DNA of 32,055 bases from assembly GCA_009699505.1 (NCBI GenBank), contig WLOB01000008.1:1-32055 (forward strand), given 5' to 3'. Each line of letters starts with the position of its first letter. The stretch's first letter is position 1. This stretch comes from Actinomycetota bacterium. GTDB taxonomy: Bacteria > Actinomycetota > Thermoleophilia > Solirubrobacterales > Solirubrobacteraceae. This document shows positions 1-8,871 of this stretch, piece after piece. A program made the translations under genes and the position numbers. The notes under the pieces are model-generated. The model searched no databases and was not told where the DNA came from. It saw only the letters and a list, made by a program, of their open reading frames with translations.

Positions 1-58
1 CGTCGCACGTGCGACGGGCGACCGGCCGGGGGCGCCGACGTCGGGCCAGGAGGACGTC

Positions 59-1594
59 ATGACCCAGACCACCGTGCAGTCCCCGCAGACCGAGGCGTCC
101 GTGCGCCTCGAGCACCTGAGCAAGACCTTCCCCGGGCAGCGCGCGCTCGACGACGTGTCGCTCGAGATCCGCCGCGGCGAGATCCACGCGCTCGTCGGGC
201 AGAACGGCTCGGGCAAGTCGACGCTGATCAAGGTCCTCTCGGGCTTCCACCAGCCCGACGACGGCGCCTCCGCCTGGCTCTCCGGGGAGGCCGTCGACCT
301 CGGCGGCCTCTCCGAGCAGCAGCTCGCGTCGATGCGGTTCATCCACCAGGACCTCGCGCTCGTCCCGACGCTCACGGTCCAGGAGAACCTGCACCTCGGC
401 AGCAGCGGCCGCGGCCTGCTCGCGCCGTTCGACCGCCGCAGGGAGCGGGCCGAGGTCCGCGAGCTGCTGAAGACCTTCGACCTCGAGGTCGACCCCGACG
501 CGATCGTCGGCGAGCTGTCCCCGTTCGAGAAGGCGGCCGTCGCGATCGTCCGCGCCCTCGGCGGCGCCTCCGACGACATCGCGCTCCTCGTCCTCGACGA
601 GCCCACCGCGGCCCTCGGCGCGACGGAGACCGAGCAGCTCTTCCGGACCCTGCGCCACATCAACGGCCTGGGCGTGTCGATCCTCTACGTCTCGCACTTC
701 CTCGGCGAGGTCCTGCAGATCGCGGACCGCATCAGCGTCCTGCGCAACGGCCGCAACGTCTGCGTGCTGGAGGCCGAGGGCACGACGGAGCAGCAGCTCA
801 TCGCCCGCATCGTCGGCTCCGACGTCGAGAAGGCGACGCCGCCGACGCCCCCCGGTGCCGACCGCGACGTGCTGCTGCAGGTCGACGGCCTCCGCGCCCC
901 CGGGGTCCTCGACGCCTCCTTCGACGTCGCCGCCGGCGAGGTCGTCGGACTGACCGGCCTCATGGGCTCCGGCTACGAGAAGGTCGCCGAGTGCCTCGCC
1001 GGCGCCCGGCCGTTCGACGGCGGCGCCGTCGTCGTCCAGGGCGTCCGCTTCACGCGCCTGGATCCCGCGACCGCCGTCGGCGCCGGCATGGCGGCGATGC
1101 CCGCCGACCGCCGCGGGCTCGGCCTGATCCCGACGTTCACCGTCGCGGAGAACCTCGTCCTGCCCGACGTCGGGCGCAACTTCCGGCGCGGCCGGATCGA
1201 CCGGCGTGCCGAGGAGGCTGAGGTCCGTCGCTGGCTCGAGGTCTGCGACGTCCAGCCGCCCGACCCCGAGCGCCGGATCGACCAGCTCAGCGGCGGCAAC
1301 CAGCAGAAGGTGATGCTCGCCAAGGCGCTGCGCCTGGACCCGAAGGTCCTCGTGCTCGCCGAGCCGACGCAGGCGGTCGACATCGGCGCCGCGGCGTCCA
1401 TCCGCCGGCTCATCACCGAGCTGGCCGAGCGGGGCCACGCGATCGTCGTGGCCTCCTCGGACCCGGAGGAGCTCGAGGAGCTCTGCCACCGCGTCCTCGT
1501 CACCCGACGGGGACGGATCGCCTGCGAGCTGCGCGGCGACGACATCAGCGAGGACCGCCTCGTGTTCGAGTGCCAGTTCGAAGGAGCCCAGTGA
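59..1594 (+). CDS. Sugar-type (CUT2, RbsA/MglA-like) ABC transporter ATP-binding protein, two nucleotide-binding domains
   Basis: Walker A GQNGSGKSTLIK, Walker B LLVLDEPTAAL, second-domain signature LSGGNQQKVMLAKAL; AGGAGG RBS at 48-53 with ATG at 59. Confidence 0.95.
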   Translation: MTQTTVQSPQTEASVRLEHLSKTFPGQRALDDVSLEIRRGEIHALVGQNGSGKSTLIKVLSGFHQPDDGASAWLSGEAVDLGGLSEQQLASMRFIHQDLALVPTLTVQENLHLGSSGRGLLAPFDRRRERAEVRELLKTFDLEVDPDAIVGELSPFEKAAVAIVRALGGASDDIALLVLDEPTAALGATETEQLFRTLRHINGLGVSILYVSHFLGEVLQIADRISVLRNGRNVCVLEAEGTTEQQLIARIVGSDVEKATPPTPPGADRDVLLQVDGLRAPGVLDASFDVAAGEVVGLTGLMGSGYEKVAECLAGARPFDGGAVVVQGVRFTRLDPATAVGAGMAAMPADRRGLGLIPTFTVAENLVLPDVGRNFRRGRIDRRAEEAEVRRWLEVCDVQPPDPERRIDQLSGGNQQKVMLAKALRLDPKVLVLAEPTQAVDIGAAASIRRLITELAERGHAIVVASSDPEELEELCHRVLVTRRGRIACELRGDDISEDRLVFECQFEGAQ

Positions 1595-2700
1595 TGCCCC
1601 AGCAGACCAACGCCGCCGCCACCGCCCCGGTGTCGGCCGGCAGCCCCCGCCGCGCACCGGACCTCGGCGGCCTCCTGGCCCGGGTCGGCCCGTCCCTCTC
1701 GCCGCGGAGGATCAGCGGCGTCTACCTGCTGATCCTCCTGATCGTCTTCTACTCGCTCGCGACGTCGACGTTCTTCAGCACGACCACGCTGCGGACCATC
1801 GCGACCGAGCAGGCGATCACCGCCATCGTTGCGATGGGCCTGACGATCGCGCTGGCCGCCGGCGTCTTCGACCTGTCGATCGCGGGCACGATGGGGCTCG
1901 CGAACATCGTCGCGGCGAAGCTCATGGCCGACGGCGGGATGTCCCCGGCACTCGCGATCCTCCTCACGCTCCTCGTCGGCGCGGGCATCGGGGTGATCAA
2001 CGGCCTGCTCGTGACGAAGGCCCGGATCGATCCGTTCATCGCGACGCTGGGTACCAACTCGATCCTGCTCGCGGCGATCTTCGTCGTCTCGAACAACCAG
2101 AACATCCTCGGCATCCCCGCCGGGTTCCAGAAGATCGCGGGCAACCAGGTCGCGGGCATCCCGCTGCCGGTCTTCTACGTCCTCGGCCTGTCGCTGCTGC
2201 TCTGGTACGTCATGGCCTGCACGCCGCTGGGGCGCCGCCTCTACGCGACGGGCGGGGGTCGCGAGGTCGCGCGCCTGGCCGGCGTCCCGACGACGCGGTA
2301 CGTCATCGGCGCCTTCGTCTGCTCCGCCACGATCGCGTCGCTCGCCGGCGTCCTGGTCGTCGCCACCATCGGCACGGGCTCGACCGAGGTCGGCGCGTCC
2401 TACCTGCTGCCCGCCTTCGCCGCCGGGTTCCTCGGGGCGACCCAGTTCAAGCCCGGCCGGTTCAACATCTGGGGCACCGTCCTGGCGGTCTACCTCCTGG
2501 CCACCGGTGTGAAGGGCCTCGTCCTCATGGGCGCGGACGTCTGGGTGCCGGACCTCTTCAACGGCGCCGCGCTGATCCTGGCCGTCGGGCTCTCCGGCAT
2601 CCAGCGGCGCGCGAAGGTCACGGAGGTCGCCCCGGAGGCGAACGAGCCGGCGACGCTCGACGACACCGTCGGCCCGTCGACCGCGGGGGCGACCCGATGA
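1594..2700 (+). CDS. CUT2-type ABC transporter permease (RbsC-like)
   Basis: Multi-TM protein with AMGLTIALAAGVFDLSIAGTMGLANIVAAKLMA...GAGIGVINGLLVTKARIDPFIATLGT, typical of BPD_transp_2. ATG at 1594 overlaps the upstream TGA; AAGGAG RBS at 1581. The tracked start at 1570 is too far upstream. Confidence 0.93.
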   Translation: MPQQTNAAATAPVSAGSPRRAPDLGGLLARVGPSLSPRRISGVYLLILLIVFYSLATSTFFSTTTLRTIATEQAITAIVAMGLTIALAAGVFDLSIAGTMGLANIVAAKLMADGGMSPALAILLTLLVGAGIGVINGLLVTKARIDPFIATLGTNSILLAAIFVVSNNQNILGIPAGFQKIAGNQVAGIPLPVFYVLGLSLLLWYVMACTPLGRRLYATGGGREVARLAGVPTTRYVIGAFVCSATIASLAGVLVVATIGTGSTEVGASYLLPAFAAGFLGATQFKPGRFNIWGTVLAVYLLATGVKGLVLMGADVWVPDLFNGAALILAVGLSGIQRRAKVTEVAPEANEPATLDDTVGPSTAGATR

Positions 2701-3197
2701 GCGACGACGACCTGCTCCTCCGCGTCGCCGCGCTCGAGGACCGCGAGGCGGTCCGCGCCCTGCTGCTCCGCTACGCCCGGGCGCTGGACTCCCACGACTG
2801 GCCGCTCCTGCGGACCGTCTTCCTCCCCGACGCGGTCGCGGACTACGGCGCGCTCGAGGGCCGCAACGACGGCGTCGAGGAGATCATCGCGGCCTGCCAC
2901 CGCGCGCTCGTGGGCCTCGACAGCAGCCAGCACCTCGTCGGCAACGTCGAGGTGGAGGTCGACGGCGACGCCGCCACGGCGTCGTGCTACCTGCACGCCC
3001 AGCACTACCTCGTCAGCCCGAGCGGGGTGAACACGTTCGTCGTCGGCGGCACCTACCGCGACCGGATCGTGCGCACGCCGGACGGGTGGCGCATCGCGCA
3101 CCGGGCGCTGGCGACGACCTGGACCGACGGCAACGCGGCGATCTTCGCGCAGGGCCTGGAGCGCCTGCGCGAGCGGGGGGAGGAGTTCCCCCCGTGA
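2697..3197 (+). CDS. SnoaL-like / NTF2-fold protein
   Basis: ALEDREAVRALLLRYARALDSHDWPLLRTVFLPDAVADYG...DGWRIAHRAL pattern typical of SnoaL_4; 4-bp ATGA overlap with the permease. Confidence 0.85.
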   Translation: MSDDDLLLRVAALEDREAVRALLLRYARALDSHDWPLLRTVFLPDAVADYGALEGRNDGVEEIIAACHRALVGLDSSQHLVGNVEVEVDGDAATASCYLHAQHYLVSPSGVNTFVVGGTYRDRIVRTPDGWRIAHRALATTWTDGNAAIFAQGLERLRERGEEFPP

Positions 3198-3949
3198 TCA
3201 AGGTCTACGCGCTCCTGCCCAAGCGGCCGGACATCACCGCCGAGGCGTTCCACGAGCACTGGGCCACGACGCACCGCGAGCACGCGCTGCGGATCACCCG
3301 CCTGCGCCGCTACGTCCAGGCCCACCGGCTCGAGCAGGACGTCCCGGGACTCCGGACCGCCCCGTACGAGGGCATCCCCGAGGTCTGGTACGACAGCCTC
3401 GAGTCCGCCGTCGGGCAGGACGACGACCCCGACTACACCGAGCACGCGCAGAAGGACGAGCCGTCGTTCGTCGACATGGCCGGCATCGCCTGGGTCATGA
3501 CGGACGAGGCGCTCCTGCGCGACGACCTGCTGCTGGAGCAGGACACGCCGGTCCACAAGCTGCTGCTCCTCGCGGTCCGGCCCGCGGGGCAGGACCCCGC
3601 CGCGTTCGCCGCCGCCTGGCGCGCCGCGGCCGAGGACGTCGTCGCCACGACCGGCGTCCGGCGGGCCGCCGTCGCCACCGTGCTCCCCGACGCCTACGCG
3701 TCGGGCGATCCCGCCTACGACGGGGTCCTCGAGCTCTGGTGGCCCGACGAGGCCGCCCACGCCGACGCCTGGGCCGCCCACGGCGAGGACGTCGTGGCGC
3801 GCCTGACCGCCGTCGCCGACGCCGAGCGCCTCCGCGCCGCCGCGGTGCACGAGCTCCGCGTCATCTGGCCGGGACCCGCGCGCGACGCCGTCGCCGCGCC
3901 GGCCGCACCGAACTTCACCACGCACGACGAACGACTCGAAGGGAACTAG
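3194..3949 (+). CDS. EthD-domain-like protein, apparently two tandem dimeric alpha/beta-barrel units
   Basis: VIKVYALLPKRPDITAEAFHEHWATTHREHALRI is EthD-like; a second unit begins at VHKLLLLAVRPAGQDPAAFAAAWRAAAEDVV. GTG start at 3194 overlaps the SnoaL-like stop by 4 bp; the tracked ORF start at 2984 is too long. Confidence 0.8.
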   Translation: MIKVYALLPKRPDITAEAFHEHWATTHREHALRITRLRRYVQAHRLEQDVPGLRTAPYEGIPEVWYDSLESAVGQDDDPDYTEHAQKDEPSFVDMAGIAWVMTDEALLRDDLLLEQDTPVHKLLLLAVRPAGQDPAAFAAAWRAAAEDVVATTGVRRAAVATVLPDAYASGDPAYDGVLELWWPDEAAHADAWAAHGEDVVARLTAVADAERLRAAAVHELRVIWPGPARDAVAAPAAPNFTTHDERLEGN

Positions 3950-3954
3950 CCACC

Positions 3955-4776
3955 ATGGGCAAGCTCGAAGGCAAGGTCGCATTCATCACCGGGGCCGCCC
4001 GGGGCCAGGGCGCCTCGCACGCCCGGTTCCTGGCGCGCGAGGGCGCGAAGATCATCGCGGTCGACATCCTCGACTCGATCCCGGACTTCTACGCCACCGC
4101 GACCCAGGAGGAGCTCGACGGGCTCGTCCAGGAGATCAAGGACCTGGGCTCCGACGCGATCGGCCTGAAGGTCGACGTCCGCGAGTTCGCGCAGGTCAAG
4201 GACGCGGTCGACAAGGGCCTCGAGCACTTCGGTCGCATCGACGTCCTCTGCAACAACGCCGGGATGATCCGCGTCGACGCGATCGACGAGATGAGCGACC
4301 ACTCGCTCGACGTCGTGATCGACATCTGCCTGAAGGGCGTCTTCAACGGCGTCCGCGCCGTCGCGCAGCACATGAAGCAGCGCGGCAGCGGCTCCATCAT
4401 CAACACCTCGTCGGCCGGCGGCATCAAGGCGCTCCCGTACGTGTCGCACTACGCGGCCGCCAAGGGCGGCGTCGTCCTGGCCACGAAGAGCTGGGCCAAC
4501 GAGCTCGCCGAGTGGAACATCAACGTCAACGCGGTCGCGCCGGGCACGATCCTCTCGGGCATGATCACCGGCCTCGCCGGCCAGGCCGGCCAGGATCCCG
4601 ACGAGGCGTTCGAGGACTACAACGCCAACACCCTCTTCGCCGGCAACAAGCCGGGCGACAAGGGCCGCGTCGAGGTGGAGGACATCTCGAAGGTCGTCCT
4701 GTTCCTCGCGACGGACGACGCCCGGACCATCACCGGTCAGACGATCGCGATCGACGCGGGCTGGACCGCCTCCTGA
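3955..4776 (+). CDS. SDR family oxidoreductase, mycofactocin-coupled subfamily type
   Basis: GKVAFITGAARGQGASHARFLAREGAKIIAVD, an insert before the NNAG motif (FYATATQEELDGLVQEIKDLG), CNNAGM, YAAAKGG; ATG at 3955, 5 bp after the upstream stop. Confidence 0.88.
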   Translation: MGKLEGKVAFITGAARGQGASHARFLAREGAKIIAVDILDSIPDFYATATQEELDGLVQEIKDLGSDAIGLKVDVREFAQVKDAVDKGLEHFGRIDVLCNNAGMIRVDAIDEMSDHSLDVVIDICLKGVFNGVRAVAQHMKQRGSGSIINTSSAGGIKALPYVSHYAAAKGGVVLATKSWANELAEWNINVNAVAPGTILSGMITGLAGQAGQDPDEAFEDYNANTLFAGNKPGDKGRVEVEDISKVVLFLATDDARTITGQTIAIDAGWTAS

Positions 4777-4790
4777 CGGACGGTCGCCGA

Positions 4791-4810
4791 CCGGCGGGAC
4801 GACCCGCCGG
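4791..4810 (+). terminator. Perfect 8-bp GC hairpin after the ABC/SDR operon, possible terminator
   Basis: CCGGCGGG-ACGA-CCCGCCGG, 14 nt past the SDR stop; no T-tract. Confidence 0.45.
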
Positions 4811-4946
4811 CCGGCCCGGGGACGGGAGCGGGCGGGGGCGACGGACGTCCGCCGCCTCCCCCGTCGCCACCGCCGCCGGCAGCCTCCTCGCCGCACGGCC
4901 GTCGAGGCCCCCCGGAGCGCCGCCGGCGACCCGCCGCCGGCGACGC

Positions 4947-4975
4947 TTGACAGCGACTCCACGGCTGTCTAAATT
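4947..4975 (+). promoter_or_regulatory. Sigma70-like promoter for the acyl-CoA dehydrogenase operon, overlapped by a possible operator
   Basis: TTGACA (4947-4952), 17-bp spacer, TAAATT (4970-4975) in a local AT-rich patch. GACAGC-N9-GCTGTC inverted repeat (4949-4969) covers the -35 and spacer. Confidence 0.6.
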
Positions 4976-5052
4976 AATGATCATAGTTATCCCGTTCCAC
5001 GCCTGACGAACCGTCCCTCCGGTCCCGTCGCCTCTACCCCGGACACCCACGC

Positions 5053-6258
5053 ATGCTCTCCACCCCCAGGCAGCCCGGCCACCCCACGGGCACCGACGCC
5101 GAGGACACCGACGACCGCCGCGCGATCGTGCGGATGGCCGCCGAGTTCGCGGCGTCCGAGATCGCCCCGCAGGTCGCCGCGTACGATCGCGCGGAGCAGA
5201 TCCCGCGCGAGCTGCTCGACAAGATGGGCGCCCTCGGCTTCTTCGGCGGCGTCATCAGCGAGGAGGACGGCGGGCTCGGTCTGGACTACGTGACGTTCGC
5301 CGAGCTCATCGAGGAGGTCTCGAAGACCTGCCAGATCCTCGGCACGTTCGTGTCCATGCCCTCCGGCCTGGTCGGCGCGAGCATCGAGGCGTTCGGCACC
5401 GCGGAGCAGAAGGAGCGGTGGCTCAAGCCGCTGGCCCAGGGACGGATCTTCGGCGCCGCCGGCGTCACCGAGCCGGGCTCGGGCAGCGACGTCGCCGGCA
5501 TGACGACGACCTACCGCAAGGAGGGCGACGACTTCGTCATCAACGGCGCGAAGGCCTGGATCTCCAACCTCGACGTGGCGGAGTTCTTCGTCACCTTCGC
5601 CTCCCGCGACCGCTCGGCCCGCCACGGCGGCGTGACCGCCTTCATCATCCCGCGCGACACGCCCGGCCTGATCCTGTCGCCGTACAAGGACAAGCTCGGC
5701 TTCCGCCCGATCTGCACCGGCGACGTCGTCTTCGACGAGCTCCGCCTGCCGGCCGACGCGCTGCTCGGCGAGGAGGGCGGGGGCTTCAAGGTCGCGATGA
5801 CCGCCGTGGAGCGCGGTCGCCTCGGCGTCGCCGCCCGCGCGGTCGGCGTGACGCAGGCCTGCCTCGAGGACACCGTCGCCTACGCGAAGGAGCGCGCCGC
5901 CTTCGGCCGCCCGATCGCCGAGTTCCAGATCGTCCAGTCGAAGGTCACGGACATGGCGGTCGGCGCCACGACCTCGCGCCTGCTCGTCCGCGAGTGCGCC
6001 GAGGCGCTGCAGGAGGGCCGGCGCGCCCGTCAGCTCACGAGCATGGCGAAGATGTACGCGTCGGACGTGGCGCAGAAGAGCGCGACCGACGCGTTCCAGG
6101 TCTTCGGCGCCGCCGGCGTCTCGCCCGAGCACCGCGTCGGCCGGATGTACCGCGACGCGAAGGTCCTGCAGATCGTCGAGGGCAGCAACGACCTGCACCG
6201 GGCGCTGATCGGCGAGATCGAGCTCGGCCTCCGCGCCGACGGGGAGCGCCGGGCATGA
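5053..6258 (+). CDS. Acyl-CoA dehydrogenase
   Basis: AAGVTEPGSGSDVAGMTTTYRKEGDDFVINGAKAWISN, KERAAFGRPIAEFQIVQSKV, VEGSNDLHRALIG. Confidence 0.93.
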   Translation: MLSTPRQPGHPTGTDAEDTDDRRAIVRMAAEFAASEIAPQVAAYDRAEQIPRELLDKMGALGFFGGVISEEDGGLGLDYVTFAELIEEVSKTCQILGTFVSMPSGLVGASIEAFGTAEQKERWLKPLAQGRIFGAAGVTEPGSGSDVAGMTTTYRKEGDDFVINGAKAWISNLDVAEFFVTFASRDRSARHGGVTAFIIPRDTPGLILSPYKDKLGFRPICTGDVVFDELRLPADALLGEEGGGFKVAMTAVERGRLGVAARAVGVTQACLEDTVAYAKERAAFGRPIAEFQIVQSKVTDMAVGATTSRLLVRECAEALQEGRRARQLTSMAKMYASDVAQKSATDAFQVFGAAGVSPEHRVGRMYRDAKVLQIVEGSNDLHRALIGEIELGLRADGERRA

Positions 6259-7124
6259 AGGTCGCGGTCCTCGGCGCGGGGATCATGGGCAACGGCATCG
6301 CGCAGCTGGCCGTGATGGCCGGCGACGAGGCCGTGGCCTACGACGTCGCCCGGCCCCAGCTGGACCGGGCCGGGGCGGCCGTCGGGACGAGCCTCGCCCG
6401 CTTCGTGAGGTCCGGGAAGCGGACGCAGGAGCAGGCCGATGCCGACCGCGCGCGCCTGACCTTCACCACCGACCTCGCCGAGGCGGTCGCCGGGGCGGAC
6501 GTCGTCATCGAGGCCGCGCCGGAGATCCTCGACCTCAAGCAGGACCTGTGGCGGCAGGTCGTGCAGCACGCCCCCGCGGAGGCGCTGCTCGGCACGAACA
6601 CCTCGCAGCTGTCGATCACCTCGATCGCCGCGGCGCTGGGCGACGACGCCCACCGCCTCGTCGGCGTCCACTTCTTCAACCCGCCCGTGATGATGCGCCT
6701 CGTCGAGGTCATCGCCGGGCTGCAGACCGACCCGGCGCAGGTCGACCGGGCGAAGGCGTTCGGCGAGCACGTCGGCAAGCAGGTCGTCGTCTGCCGCAAG
6801 GACAGCCCCGGCTTCATCACGAGCCGTGCCTACGCGATCCTGCGCCTCGAGTGCGTGCGGATGCTCGAGGAGGGCGTCGCCACCGCGGAGGACATCGACA
6901 CCGCGCTGAAGCTCGGGTTCAACTTCCCGATGGGGCCGCTCGAGCTCGGCGACATGAACGGGATCGACACGTACGTGCACGCGATCTCGGGGCTCGAGCA
7001 GGCGCACGGCGACCGCTTCCGGCCGACGGTCGGGCTGCGCAACATGGTCGCCGCCGGCCGCCTGGGCCGGAAGTCCGGCGCGGGGTTCTACGACTACGAC
7101 GAGGAAGGCGCCAGGCGCGTCTGA
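6255..7124 (+). CDS. 3-hydroxyacyl-CoA dehydrogenase family protein
   Basis: MKVAVLGAGIMGNGIAQLAVMAGDEAVAYD, NTSQLSITSIAAAL, GVHFFNPPVMMRLVEVI, KDSPGFITSRAYAILRLEC, NFPMGPLELGDMNGID. ATG overlaps the upstream TGA by 4 bp. Confidence 0.92.
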   Translation: MKVAVLGAGIMGNGIAQLAVMAGDEAVAYDVARPQLDRAGAAVGTSLARFVRSGKRTQEQADADRARLTFTTDLAEAVAGADVVIEAAPEILDLKQDLWRQVVQHAPAEALLGTNTSQLSITSIAAALGDDAHRLVGVHFFNPPVMMRLVEVIAGLQTDPAQVDRAKAFGEHVGKQVVVCRKDSPGFITSRAYAILRLECVRMLEEGVATAEDIDTALKLGFNFPMGPLELGDMNGIDTYVHAISGLEQAHGDRFRPTVGLRNMVAAGRLGRKSGAGFYDYDEEGARRV

Positions 7125-7206
7125 CCGGGTGCGCCGTCGCCGCCGCGCGTCGGCCACCGGGACCACGGCCGCGCCCACCCGCGCAGCCGACCACGAGGAG
7201 GAGCAC

Positions 7207-8349
7207 ATGAGCACCACCGAGAGCGCCCCGGCCACGGCCGGGGACACGGGCCGGCTGACCGGCATCATCGACAGCGACGTCCACCCGAACTTCCAGAACG
7301 GGCTCCAGGACCTCCACGACTACATGCCGGCCGCCTGGCGCAAGAAGCTCGGCATCGGCGGCGGGGCGAGCTGGTCGAGCCGCTTCGCGGCCTCGTCCTA
7401 CGTGCTGCCGCTGGACTACCTCTACATCAACTCCGCCGGGGCCTACCGCGACGACGCGATCCGCGACGGCCAGGCGCCGGCGACCGACGCGCGCTTCACC
7501 GCCGAGCAGCTCTTCGACGGCCACGGCATCGACATCGGCGTGCTGATCGCCGGGCACCTCTTCGGGATCGGGGCGTTCCCGGACCCCGACGTCGCCGCGA
7601 CCGTCGCCTCGGCCTACAACGAGTGGATGTGCGAGCGGTGGCTGCAGGTCGACCCGCGCTACCGCGGCGCCATGGTCGTCGCCCCGCAGGACCCGGCGCT
7701 GGCGGTCAAGGAGATCGAGCGGATGCAGGGCCGGCCCGGGATCGTCTCGATCTTCCTGCCGCTCCACGACATCCTCCACGGCGAGCGGCACTACTACCCG
7801 ATCTACGAGGCCGCGCAGAAGCACGGCCTGCCGATCACGGTGCACCCCAGCGGCACCGAGAACGTGTTCGCCCGCGCGCCGCGGATGGCGGGGACGCCGA
7901 CGTACTACATCGAGTGGCACACGGCCCTCAGCCAGATCCACCAGTCCAACGTCCTCAGCCTCGTCTGCCACGGCGTCTTCGAGCGCTTCCCGGAGCTCAT
8001 GTACGTGATCGCCGAGGGCGGCTTCGCCTGGGCGGCCGAGATCATGTGGAAGCTCGACCGGGACCAGAAGGGCCTCGGCGACGAGGTCCCGTGGCTCAAG
8101 CTCGCACCGAGCGACTACATCCGGCGCAACGTGCGGTTCACGACGCAGCCGATGGTCGAGCCGGCGAAGAAGGAGCACCTGCCCGTGCTCCTCGACATGG
8201 TCTGCGCCGAGGAGACCCTGATCTTCTCGAGCGACTACCCGCACTGGGACTTCGACGAGCCGCGTCGCGCCCTGGCCGGCGTCCCGAAGGACCTGCTGCG
8301 GAAGATCTGCGTCGACAACCCGCGCGCCCTGTACGGCGGGCGACTCTAG
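7207..8349 (+). CDS. Amidohydrolase-2 (ACMSD-like) family protein
   Basis: IIDSDVHPNF metal-binding start, ITVHPSGTEN, YVIAEGGFAWAAEIMWKLDRD, LIFSSDYPHWDFD; GAGGAGG RBS upstream of ATG 7207. Confidence 0.85.
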   Translation: MSTTESAPATAGDTGRLTGIIDSDVHPNFQNGLQDLHDYMPAAWRKKLGIGGGASWSSRFAASSYVLPLDYLYINSAGAYRDDAIRDGQAPATDARFTAEQLFDGHGIDIGVLIAGHLFGIGAFPDPDVAATVASAYNEWMCERWLQVDPRYRGAMVVAPQDPALAVKEIERMQGRPGIVSIFLPLHDILHGERHYYPIYEAAQKHGLPITVHPSGTENVFARAPRMAGTPTYYIEWHTALSQIHQSNVLSLVCHGVFERFPELMYVIAEGGFAWAAEIMWKLDRDQKGLGDEVPWLKLAPSDYIRRNVRFTTQPMVEPAKKEHLPVLLDMVCAEETLIFSSDYPHWDFDEPRRALAGVPKDLLRKICVDNPRALYGGRL

Positions 8350-8358
8350 GGGGACGGG

Positions 8359-8805
8359 ATGCGCACGAGCACGAGCACCACCGCGGCCGGCGCCGGGCCG
8401 GCCGGTGCCGCCGGGGGGACCGGCGGCCGGGCACGGCGGGCCCCCACCCGCGTCGTCGTCGACCGCCTCGAGGCGGTCCCGCCCGGCACGACCAGGATCG
8501 TCGAGGTCGGCGGCCGGTCGATCGGCGTCATCAACGACGGCGGGCGGCTGCACGCCCTGCGCAACGTGTGCCCGCACCACGGGGCGCCGCTGTGCGACGG
8601 CCGCGTCCAGGGGTTCATGCGGCCCTCCGCGCCGCACGTCTACGAGTACACGGGCGAGGACGCGGAGGACCGCGTGCTGCTCTGCCCGTGGCACGGCTAC
8701 AAGTTCCGGCTCTCGGACGGGCGGTCGCTCGCCGACCCGGAGACCTCGCGGGTGCGGACCTACCGCGTCGAGGTCGAGGACGGGGACGTCGTCCTCTACG
8801 TCTGA
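8359..8805 (+). CDS. Rieske [2Fe-2S] protein with a long spacer between ligand motifs
   Basis: NVCPHHGAPLC...LLCPWHGYKFRLSDGRSLADPETSRVRTYRVEVEDGDVVLYV; the two Rieske ligand pairs CxH and CxxH are present. Confidence 0.85.
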   Translation: MRTSTSTTAAGAGPAGAAGGTGGRARRAPTRVVVDRLEAVPPGTTRIVEVGGRSIGVINDGGRLHALRNVCPHHGAPLCDGRVQGFMRPSAPHVYEYTGEDAEDRVLLCPWHGYKFRLSDGRSLADPETSRVRTYRVEVEDGDVVLYV

Positions 8806-8814
8806 GGAACCCGG

Positions 8815-8832
8815 CGGGGCTCTGGGGCCCCG
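8815..8832. terminator. Weak hairpin between convergent genes
   Basis: CGGGGC-TCTGGG-GCCCCG, 10 nt after the Rieske stop; no T-tract. Confidence 0.25.
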
Positions 8833-8871
8833 TCCGACTGCGGCTCCGGGCGACGTCGCCGACCGGGGCCC

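Noticed and set aside
5418-6254. N-terminal part of the 568-aa ORF ahead of the 3-hydroxyacyl-CoA dehydrogenase
   Set aside because: Overlaps the ACAD in another frame; a good ATG with 4-bp overlap exists at 6255.
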